64,000 nt of DNA, taken from contig QEYB01000646.1 of assembly GCA_017562135.1 (NCBI GenBank), positions 124,001 through 188,000 on the forward strand. Reading direction: 5' to 3'. The DNA comes from Dipylidium caninum. Lineage: Eukaryota > Platyhelminthes > Cestoda > Cyclophyllidea > Dipylidiidae. Made by a program: the position numbers and the translations under genes. The first letter of the stretch is position 1; every line of letters starts with the position of its first letter. The notes under the pieces are model-generated. The model was not told the DNA's origin and did no database searches. It worked only from the letters and a program-made list of their open reading frames with translations. Below, piece after piece: positions 50,109 through 60,351 of the stretch.

Positions 50109-53100
50109 TCACAAGCGCGGCCATAGCATCGCCCTCAGAGCCGCCAGTCCGCCGATGAGAAGGAGTGGCGGCGGCGCGAGGGTGTTGGCATTGGCGTAGA
50201 CGTTCAGTACGGCGGGGTTGACGTATGGATTTCGTCCGTCGTCGTAATTCATGGGACATACGTCGAATTCGTACTCGTCTTCAGTTAGTTCCAACCGCAG
50301 AGAGGAGCCTTCTTCAGGCAGTGAGGATTCGGCTGTTTGCGTCTTTCCACACCGATTACCGAGACTGCGTGACATTGCGAAGGAGCGCAAGGAAAGCCGC
50401 TGATAAACCCAACACCGAAATCTGTTAGAAACCTAAGAAAATGAAGTGAGCGAGAAATGAAAATCAGGTGAAGATAAAGGGGGGGGGAAGTAGTGTCGCA
50501 CTGACGGGATCTTCACGATCATAAGTAATGAGATAGGACTTTGTATCCTCCATCCAAAATCCGACACAGGCGATGTAGTTGTCAGTGACATCGTACTCCG
50601 AGATGGGCCTTCCCGCGAAGTCCAGACGCCAGCATTTTTGAACGTCGAGTTTGAGGATTTTGGGATCATTCAGGCAGGCTTCGATGTTCGTCTGCCAGTA
50701 ATGGTAACACAGGACTTGAAGCCAGGGTCGTGGTGTCATTCCGTTAGGCATCTTGAAGACGTATTTCTCCGCCTCTTGGCCAGTTTGAATAAACTTGTAT
50801 TTGCCCTGGATTGGACAATTTATGGGCACAGGTGGGTCAAGGACGAAATACTCATAGGTCCATTCTATATAATTCAGTGTGAAACTACTCCAGTGGCATG
50901 CCTCCTTGTAGATTCTCAGCATGTATTCCGATTCGCCCAAAGAAGCCCTTAGCAGAGGTTCCAACGGGAAGGGGCGCGTCCCATGCGGAAACGTGCGATA
51001 TTATGGTGCCGTGGCATTAACTCAAAGCACATGTAATCGATCTCGCTGAAAATAAAGAATAACTACTTAATAGTTCATACGTAGACAGTATTTTAATTCA
51101 CTGACACGGGTTAGAGTTATACCAATTAGCAACGCTACAGGGGATGGTGACGGGGAAGCTGTTAAGAGAAGGTGGAACGAACCATTGACCGCGTGTAACA
51201 ACAGCCATGAGATATCGGGAAAGTTGCTGTTGACGACAAACGAAATAAATGTCTTCATATGTATAGTCATCTCTTTTCCTCCTCATGTAAATATGCGTTG
51301 CATTTATTTGTACCTACAAATCGCAATGAGCAAAAAATGATCCAATTCTTGTAATCCCATAGTGATACAAAATCTTTATGTTTGTATCTTTGAAGATGAT
51401 TGAAACCGTCCAGTGCAGGTGCCTTCAGTGCTTCTTTTAACCGAATGAGAACAAAAACATTCACGGAATATCATTGCATCTAGCTTTATTCATCACCCCT
51501 AAGTTGCATCTCGGAAACACCCTCGACAGTTTCCATCTTCTGACTTCCGTAAGATGAGGAGAAGACGTGCCTTTAGGAGAAGCAATTACTTAATGGCCAA
51601 ACAAATCCCTTGAAAAAATGGAGAATCTACTCACAATTATTGAAGCTCATGTCAAAACAGAGGAAGAATTAAGTGGATTTGGCGTGTACGTAAAAAGAGT
51701 TGTTTGCTGCAGTGGAAAAAGGCGTTAACAGAATTGTGAATATAGAACGAGTGCCTACAGAGGTCTGATACTCGCTCGGATAGAACCAACTTCCACTGTA
51801 ATTGGTGGGCAACTTGCAGGTCGGTTGGAGTTCAATCAGCTGGGTGTCCGGATCAAATGCTGGTTCTAGAATGAGCCGAATTGGGGCGGTAAAGTAATTC
51901 TTTAAGTTCTTACAGTCCGCATTGACCGTCATGCCTGAGAAGGGGTGAAACGTAACTTTGATCGGTGGGCTGGCGATTGTATTAAATCCACGCAAATGGA
52001 ATAGTAAAGCGAAATTTTTAGGACAAAAGTGAGCCACGTGTTCAGCAATTTCTTAACAACACAATGAAATGTGCGCCAAACATGGCAACTTAAATAGTAA
52101 ACCAAAAACAAATAGGAAATACAGAAGAGTATACAGAGAACAAATTTTCAGAAGTGATACGAGAAAGTGTATTCTTTAAGTTGGTTTACGGCGATGAATG
52201 ATAAAAGGTCGAAGAACAGAGTATGGGGAAAAGAAAGCCAAAGATACATACCCCACTGAATAATGTCTCGGCGATTTTGTTGGTCAATGCGAGTGGTAAG
52301 GCAACGGTACTTGAATTTTGGCACGTTGGTGTCATACTCCACTGCTGCCCATACGGTGCCGTCATCAGCCACCCAACGGCCATAGCATCGCCAGATGTTA
52401 GCTTTTCCATACACAATATTTGGCTCCTCTAGGACAGAAGTCTCAAAAAAATTGGGACAGAAGCCGAAGGTTTGTTCGTACACAGAGTTATCGCGTAGCG
52501 GGGACCCCTGTCGCTGACAAGCCTTCAGAATGCTATTGGGGCTGCGGCACAAACCTGTGCTGCCGACTATTCTGTACTCGAAGGAGTAGATCCCTTCAAT
52601 TATACTTTTGCAATTGAAGTCTGAGTATTGTTCCCGGGAGTTGATAAAACCCGTCTCCAGTTCAATTCCTGTTATTAAATTGCATATGCCGGACACATTT
52701 TTTCCTATAAGGATTGGTTGGCACTGACCTTAGTAAGGCTGCAAGTGAAATCACAAATTTGACCCACTTCTGCGATACTGTACAACATTTTCGCTGCGGG
52801 CAATGAGTTCATAGCAAAAGTAGCAGTCATTAGTTCTGAACACATTAATAGTCACGGTAAAGGCATGTGAACATATACCTGTTCTTGTATATTACTAGAA
52901 CAGAGTCTATTTTGTCGACTTGAACTCTTTTAACCTTAAGAATTTGGTAGCAGGTGCCGTTAAGCCTGTCGACGTCTTGGGATAATTCTTTTTCTTTTAT
53001 TTGAGTTGTAGTTTCCAGGCCATTTTCTATGCTGTACAGAGTTTTCACATAAGTGGGCTCAAGGGAGCAGAGCTGTGCTGAGCCGTAATTAATGGTCAGG

Positions 53101-53110
53101 TAAACATAAA
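50109..53110 (-). CDS. Cysteine-rich extracellular protein of the DUF7042-7045 type, at least seven exons, two frame breaks
   Basis: Predicted secreted or surface protein of unknown function. The pattern of segments, compared from memory with invertebrate DUF7042/7043/7044/7045 proteins, suggests that family. Exons on the minus strand: about 53110-52879 (hydrophobic start, then NGTCYQILKVKR and SVLVIYKN), 52793-52729 (ENVVQYRR), 52704-52252 (YRIVGSTGLCRSPNS, FGFCPNFFET, KFKYRCLT), 52051-about 51720 (CKLPTNYSGSWF), about 51284-51102 (TRGQWF, NSNPCH), 51045-50506 (DYMCFELMPRHHN, VPINCPIQGKYKF, NYIACVGFW) and 50399-50109. The tail (APPPLLLIGGLAALRAML) is hydrophobic and ends the protein, as in GPI-anchored proteins. 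Frames break at GGG runs at 52763-52765 (one G too many) and 50980-50982 (one too few). The start, the join into the 52704 exon and the exit from the 52051 exon (in-frame stop at 51669) are unresolved. It could be a pseudogene, but conserved splice sites argue for assembly errors. Confidence 0.7.
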
Positions 53111-55088
53111 CTACAGTGTATATCAGTTATAAATAGACATACCGCAAATAAAACCAATTAAATGCATTTCCGCGAACGCAGTTTATTCACATTGAGCGGT
53201 ATTGATGACTTTCGAAGCCAAGGTTGCCCCAAATCCGCAACAAGTACAGCAGTTAAGATCCCTTCAGAAAAAAAACACTCATTTAAATTCCTGGCCAAAA
53301 TCATTTTTAAACACCTTGGATAGCGTAGTAATCTATTGTAATATTAGGAAGCACATTTGCTAGCTTTGAGTAATGTTGCTGTCCTGGTCAATTTACAGGC
53401 AAATGTTTGAATGTCACAATTTTTATTTAGTTCCTAAACTTTTCTCTAGCAGCCTATTATTTTGTTATCAATGACTCAAGGGCTCTAAATACACAACGCC
53501 TTTTTTGTTGAATATTTTCTCTATCCGAGCAACGGCCCGCAACATACCTTTTCACAATTAATTGCCAATCACTTTTTCCTGCGATAGAGGAGTGCGAGTG
53601 CGCTATGAATTACGGAGTAATTCGCAGTTAAATCTCTTTCAGGGCACTCAAAAAACCCCGTTTAAATTATATATCAGCTGCTACGATCTCACTACCACTT
53701 TGTTCTCCATTTTGCTTTCCGCCCAATAATACTATGCTCGCAATTACTAGTTATATTCAACACGTGACAGAGGCTGTGCAGGAAATATCTGACATCTGCT
53801 AGATCATTTTCTGCCCAGTCAAGCCCAGTGAATTTTGTCGGTGACAAGAGTGGTAAATTGCCGGATGTATGCCACGCCTCGAAGATTGTTACCTTTGGCC
53901 TTGCATGCTGTGTACTACTGAAGTACACCATTAGTCAATAGCGTCCTTTCATTAAATACGTATAGTCATGAGGGTTTTTTGTTTATCAAAATTGGGTATC
54001 TTATAGCCGTCGATAAGCGGACGTGGTGGACTTTGAACTTTTGCACATACGTTGCCTGAGATTTAATTTGAACTTATAACACTCTTTACGACGCTAATAT
54101 TATGGACACAGAGTGTCTAAAATGGTATTATTTATCGGTGCAGTGTCACAACAGTTGGTTAGCTTCCAGCAAATGGTTTTTCCTTTGGGGGTGGGCACTG
54201 TATGACGGCTCGAATTAAAGCGGGCGAAATTTAACAAAAGTAATACAGGACAGGCATTAATAATATTGCGTTAAGAAACAATTTATTTTCAATGAAAGGA
54301 GCAATTAAAGAGGAAAGTTGTAATTTTGCACAATAATGGATATAAATGGGTAACTACAATGTCCTTAATGCCAAAAGGTGTCGCGGGGAATTTCGGGCAA
54401 GTGCTTGATTAAATGTCTACCTGACCTCTATAGCATTTATGATAGAAGATCTAAAGTGACTTAGCCCTTTGTATCGGATACGTTATAGGAAATCAGGGGC
54501 CCATCATTAACTAAACACGTCGCGTTCCTATATTCATCAAGGGAATTGATTTGTGACGTACGCCAGGACTACAGCTTACCAATATGAACTGATGTTGGAC
54601 CCACGTTTCATGCGTACGCCTTGTTGCTTAGCACTTCAGTCGCCTAAATTTTAATTAAGTAAATGCCAACTCGCTGAGAAAAATTGAGTTTTCCACTTTA
54701 GACCTATTACTAGCCACAAAAAACATTAAGTTTTAATATTTCCGTAAAGTTAGTTTTATACTAATTTTGATTTTGGGCGATCAAGCAGAATTCGGTTTAC
54801 CTAAAGTCAGACGATTCCACAATTTTGCGTGATTGGACTTCGTATATCGTCCATTCGCCGGAAGTTGGGACATGGATGCCGAGGTATTTTTTGATCCTGT
54901 TGGCACAGTTGGATAAGGCTTTGCAGTCGACAATGAAATAGAGTGTATAAAGCTTACCATAGATCGCTTCGTTTCGCTATGAGGCATTTGGTATTATAGC
55001 TGGGATCGATTCTATGCGCCTAGTGTTATTATATTCGTCTGGGCCTGTTTTGAAGTCTTGTATATATTGGTTTTATGGTGGACTCTAG
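53111..55088. other. Divergent intergenic region, ectodomain gene to NDRG
   Basis: About 2 kb of AT-rich sequence with no recognisable gene. It should contain the promoters of the two flanking genes, which read away from each other, and possibly a first NDRG exon. Confidence 0.5.
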
Positions 55089-58000
55089 GTGGAATTATCT
55101 AAAATCTCAAAATTACCAAGCGTTGGTTTTGTCGGCGGTCCACTCGATGACAATACAACCAGTAGTTCTACTGTCCTTCCCCACGCATCCTCTAACTATC
55201 TTGAGGTAAATTGAATCTCCAAATGTTTCCATAAATGAAAGTCAAGTAACCATATTTTTTATGCATTTTCCAGGAATTCGAGATTGTAACCCCTTCGGGA
55301 ATTCCTCTTCGTGTTTACCGACAACCTTCTACTTCTAAATCCGCTATTTTGACATTCCACGATATTGGCACCAATTGTGAGTCTGGGTTTTAGGTTCTAC
55401 AAAAGTCAAATACTACTTATTTATCATATTTTTCTTTTACCTTATCAGACACTTCCTTTTTGGGCTTCTTCTCTTATCCCGAGATGCAAGTGATTTCCCG
55501 TCATTTCACAATCTACCATGTGTGTGCCCCAGGCCATCACGAGGGTGCTGAAGCACTGACTTTCAAGTAAGTAACTTTTTGAACTGTTGCCTTGGTCCCT
55601 CAAGAATCTTAATCATTACCTCTCCTGATGCTAGTCAAGTAGGAGGGGATAGTCTTGAATTCTTTCGAAACATTCTGCACTGGCGCGTTAGGTAGGTCTA
55701 ATTAGCTGTTACTCCTTGTTCTTAATTTCATGTAGCTGGTGACGCGCTCATTTGTACACACTTGTTCGTGATCCCCTCTGTGTCATTTTGCATCCTTGTG
55801 TGTGGGTAAAACCCTTTATTTCTAGAATCTTTTGACAAATCGGGTTTTACGTTACGAACTTAGCGAGGAAACTCGAATGGTTGACTGCCGGGAACAAGAG
55901 AAGTTATAGCTTTAAGTAATTTTTTTTGCATCGCTAAGCCGAATTTTTATGAGGAGTCTTCGTTGTATTAGTTGTCAAGTAACTACCAATATTTTAAGTC
56001 TGTCTTGTGCTCAGCCGCAGGATGGTTATTTCATCTGCCAGTTTTCTCATTTTCATATCTGAGATACGAGGATTTTGCTCAAATATACTTGCTACAAATT
56101 ACATGGGGAAAGTAGTTGTGGAGTGCCGATTGTCTCATTCTAATCGGGACTAATATTTCCCTTGTTCTGATTCTCGGCTGACAATAAGCTTCCATTCAGG
56201 GTCACATTTAGATTCTGCCACTAATATTGGAGAGGTGTCGGCTCTTGCTTCTTTTATCTACTCGCTCATTAGCCGATGTGAATATCATACCTCTTCATGT
56301 CTGTCTGAGTAGGAGATTAGTTGACATTGGTTTTTCTGTACACTCTCATTGGCATGCATTCTTCAGTCTTGCCTGCTGCTTAAACGTCTCAGTAGCCTTT
56401 CTGTGCTTTTCTCCGTTTCACCTCTTGGTGTCGCATGCTAAAGGCCAGAATTCCATGAACACTTGTTGACTTTAACTTAAATCATCAATCTCATAGCCCA
56501 GTTGAGGGTCAAACATCCCTTCTGCGATCAAACGAAGAAAATATCGCTACCTACACGGATGGTGACAGTCTTTTCGGGCGACAGTCTGCTTACCAGAAGT
56601 AAGACTTTAAGTAGGCAAGCGTCACCGCCTTGCCTGTGCACCTACCGCACTCATGCACCTTACATCCGATATCATTAGCAGATTCAATAATCCCAGTTGT
56701 TTGTTAGTGTTGCAGACGATAGTACCTACCCGGCGACCACCAGGTTAGCGCATGTGCATGCGTATCCACGGCGATTTCGCGTAGATTAGGGGCAGCTCCT
56801 ACTTTCTCTCCCCCCCATCCACCCTGGTGGTGTTCATAATATTCCCTCGTGATTTTTTTATCTCATTTGTAGACAGTATCCCAGTATGGATGAGCTGGCA
56901 GACATGTTGGTCGCGGTTGTTGACTACTTCAAGTAAGTTCTCTCATAATTTTGGTGCAGTGTTAATCTCTCCCGTTCTCTCCTTTAGGTTGGAATACTTT
57001 ATTGGCTTCGGGATGGGTGCAGGTTCCAATGTCCTGGCCCGTTTCGCAGTAAGTTTGATCTTTTATTGCGTTTGCTCTCAGACGAATGTGTTAATCGGCC
57101 TCCGTTTACCACCGCTCTCAACGGACTTTTTGCAGCTGCGTCATTCTGAGAAGGTGCTCGCTTTGTTTTTGCTCAATCCAAACGGCTCCACTCATGGCTA
57201 CTACGAGTGGTTCCGCAATCGATGGTCCGACTTGCCTAACTTGCAACGGGGCCTCTTCACTGACAGCCTTCTCAGCCAACTTGAAGCTCATTGGTTCGGA
57301 TTTGTGCGTTCCGTTGAGTTTTCCTTACAATGGGTATTGTTTCTAATGTACCAATTTGTGGTGTTCGAAACCTCGTCACAGGTGAGGAATGTTCGAATAA
57401 GCCGGGGAAAGTAAGGCGGTTTAGATCTTGATCCCCTGTGCTACGTTCGGGATGATGGAAGTCCGTTCTCTTTCCCCAATGACTTCTTTTTGGCCCCTCC
57501 GCTACCTAGTCAATGGAGCTTTTATCTCGAATTTATGCCTTGTCCAGAAGTCCAAGAGTCAAAATTTGCTGAGATTTGTAATGGATGCTCACGGGGAGGA
57601 CTGATACACTTGTAGGCTTAGAAATTTCCTTAGATGCAGAATTTCAATCGTTTAACTTCTGTTTTGCGAGAAATTATATTCTTATAATCTTATTGTCAGA
57701 TTTTTGATGTACGCCCCTAAGATTGTAGAAATTCCGAGTGCGCAAAAATCACAGCCTCACCTTTTTAGGGTTTGGCAGAAAATCAGGATCTCGTTGCCTT
57801 TTACTTGCAATTGGCACGCAGTTTGAATCCCGTCAACCTAGCCGGTTACATCGACTCCTACATCAATCGCACTGATCTCGGCCTAGTCCGTTGTCTTGAT
57901 CCACCCTCGATAATCGAGCAACGCGAACGCGAGCTCCAGTCTCATGGGGCCTCTCCGACGGCAATCAAGGTCAACTGCTGCCTGGTGACGGGGGCGTTGG

Positions 58001-58354
58001 CCCAGGATCTGGCTCGCTCCCTGGTCGATCTCAACGGACGCATGGATCCTAGGAAGACGCAGTTCCTTCTCGTACCCGATTGCAATGGATTCTTAATGGA
58101 GGAGGATCCAGACAAGCTATCCGTCAACTTCTTACATTTTCTACGAAATGAGGGCTACTGTAAGTTGGAGAGAGGTGATAGTTGAGTGTCTGGTGTTTTT
58201 CTTCCCTCCCCTGCACTAGTATTTCGTTGTTTTAGTAATAAGCATGACTCCGGAGAAACTTCATAGGGAGGCGGCCGCGTTGCAAATGGAAATGGCTCAG
58301 CGAACCAATCTGGCATTGTCTAGTTCGGCCCTCTTGATGGAACAGGAGGCTTAG
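55089..58354 (+). CDS. NDRG: NDRG family protein (inactive alpha/beta-hydrolase fold), eight exons
   Basis: Cytosolic stress and differentiation-linked protein. Exons: 55089-55205, 55274-55376, 55449-55566, 56873-56932, 56988-57048, 57136-57303, 57769-58159 and 58236-58354; the phases agree and give 378 residues. Landmarks are ILTFHDIGTNYTSFLGFF, HFTIYHVCAPGHHEGA, YPSMDELADML, FIGFGMGAGSNVLARFALRH, LNPNGSTHGYYEW and LVPDCNGFL. At the nucleophile elbow the motif is GMGAGS, with glycine in place of the catalytic serine, as expected for this non-enzymatic family. The C-terminal phosphorylated repeats seen in vertebrate NDRG1 are absent. The first exon opens right after an AG (55087-55088) whose TAG would be an in-frame stop, and it holds no suitable ATG before VELSKISKLP. 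An upstream exon or a spliced-leader ATG must supply the start. Confidence 0.92.
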
Positions 58355-59576
58355 AGATGGTAAACATGGGGTGACACTTCTTCTCTTGCCTGTCTACCTA
58401 CCTTCCCTCTGAACATCTTCGTGATTATTGACAATCTCGCCTTTGCTTAATTCTGTTGTAGGATACACTGCCATCTTTACCACTTCCTACTCTCAGTAGA
58501 ACTGATTGCTTGCTACTTTTTTCTCTTCGTATTTATGTGTGGTTGACAATCAATATATTTTGCTTACTTGGTTTTCTCGAGTAAATTGTATACCTGTTGG
58601 CTTCACTTGATTGATGCACCCTGGCGGGGATGGGTACTGTTCGCGCGAAGTGGGTACGCGCACTAAACCTTTCTTCCTGTCTCCATTTCTTCTCTCTAGG
58701 GATGCCTCGCAAGAAATAAGTTACTGGAGATTGCATTAATCATTGGTGAAATAAGATGAGCGAGAATCGTTTTGTTGAAAGTTGAGATATGTCTATGGGT
58801 TAAACCTGGCGCGGAGGACTGTGCGATTGAGCCGGTTGGGTTTACTCGACATTGGATACCATGCAAGAATGGGAGCAGTGGAAGTGAATGGAAGCCAAGC
58901 TATTGGACCAAATGAAAGGTGGACGGGACGGCAGGAGTGTGGTTAGGGCGCGGGAGCGTCGTAATATTATAGACATGCCGAAGTGTTAAATTTCGGTATT
59001 TTAGATAGTTGGATTAAGCAGCTGGCTGGAGTAAAAAGTGGGTATGGAAAAATGGCTGGGAATGGTTTATCCCGATAACGCTTATGTCGACCCGTACGTA
59101 TACTGATTCAGAATACAATGTGATTAGAGGTGACTTTTTCTAAACATGGGATGTTGAATGCCACCCAGGGGTCAGAAGTGTACGTTAATTTTTTATTAGC
59201 TATTCACTCTTAACATCTGAGCTGTATCATCCTTAAGTTAATGGACCTTCAGTCATGACTTAGCTAGTGGTTAATTCAGTCTGAATTAAAACGTGCTAGG
59301 TGGTGGAGCTAGTGAAAAAATCTTATGTCTCCGCTGGCACAATGGTAATCGTTCACGCATTGGTTAAAATCTTTTCATAAAATCCTTTAAATAAGTTGTC
59401 CAAGATAACACTGCGTTACAACTTGCATGTTTGGAGATTTATTTTGAAGAACAGACGCGCAGGAAGCTGAACTAAATGAATAATGTAAAGGTCATTCATT
59501 TGGACGCGCTATTTTCGCGGCCGCCTGTCTGTTAATTCGGCCCGCTGGCCGTCCTGATTTGGCTCGCGTGGTTGCA
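58355..59576. other. Intergenic region, NDRG to ferredoxin
   Basis: About 1.2 kb with both neighbours on the plus strand. No clear AATAAA follows NDRG. A GCTGGCACAATGG stretch near 59334 resembles a tRNA A box, but no complete tRNA can be folded around it. Confidence 0.5.
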
Positions 59577-60213
59577 ATGCTTCAGCGAAATTTTTTACAG
59601 TCATCAGTTCGGCACATTTATCGATTGGGGCCAATTGTTGTGCGACATTTGCAGACCTCGGGTAGGTGTATGTCTTTTATTGCACTTCGGCCATAGCTGT
59701 TAAATTTCATGGACGATATGAGTGGGAGGACCCAAAGTCACCCGATGATGTGTACGACAATTCATATCTTGTTCATTTTTGTAGCGTACATGTAATATTT
59801 AGGGTTAAAGATCGCCAAAAGGTAGTAGTTGCTGGCAAAGTAGGTGACAACATAATGTATCTTGCTCACCGACATGCTATTGAAATTGAGGGTGCGTGCG
59901 AGGCTTCTTTGGCCTGTTCAACCTGTCATGTCTACGTAAAAGATGAATTCTTGGACAAGTTTCCGGAACCGAAGGATGAGGAGAACGATATGCTTGATAT
60001 GGCACCGTTCCTCAGGCCTAATTCGCGATTGTGTATGTTTCTGCCTTTTGTGTTATATATTGTCACTCTACAGTTCCGCTATATAAGTGTTAAATCGAAA
60101 TTGTTTCAGCCTGTCAATTGTATCTCAGAAGGGAACTTGATGGACTAGAAATTGAATTACCACCGGCAACTCGAAATTTCTACGTGGACGGTCACAAACC
60201 AGAACCCCACTGA
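59577..60213 (+). CDS. FDX2: Mitochondrial 2Fe-2S ferredoxin, FDX2 type, four exons
   Basis: Electron carrier of the mitochondrial matrix. FDX2-type proteins supply electrons for iron-sulphur cluster assembly. Exons: 59577-59661, 59697-59751, 59785-60032 and 60110-60213, with introns of 35, 33 and 77 nt; 163 residues. Residues 1-30 (MLQRNFLQSSVRHIYRLGP...) form a basic, amphipathic presequence. The cluster cysteines are in CEASLACSTC, and the fourth is in RLSCQLYL; spacing fits C-x5-C-x2-C-x(about 36)-C. Family landmarks are VGDNIMYLAHRH, DMLDMAPFLRPNSRL and the end TRNFYVDGHKPEPH. Most FDX2 proteins have glycine before the last cysteine, here serine, created by the GTATGT donor I chose for exon 3. 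SMYD4 starts about 140 nt downstream on the same strand. Confidence 0.95.
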
Positions 60214-60351
60214 TTCGCTCCTGTTCAACTTATTTTTTATTTGTATTTTTTAAATTGCTCTTGAAATAGACTCTTACATCAGTCTTGTGATATGCCCTTT
60301 TTCCTGCTTTTTGTTCTTTTGTCTACTTCGAGAGTTTTCTGTGTTCACAAG

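Noticed and set aside
51485..51490. Minus-strand AATAAA that could end a gene at the stop near 51669
   Set aside because: The exons on both sides fit one continuous domain series, so I treat it as lying in an intron. Two separate genes remain a weaker alternative.
55064..55207. ATG at 55064 as the NDRG start
   Set aside because: Its frame differs from the conserved one and meets a stop just after the first splice junction.
59330..59385. tRNA-like A box (TGGCACAATGG) followed by a B-box-like GGTTAAAATC
   Set aside because: The two boxes are too close together, the B box is poor and no cloverleaf can be formed.
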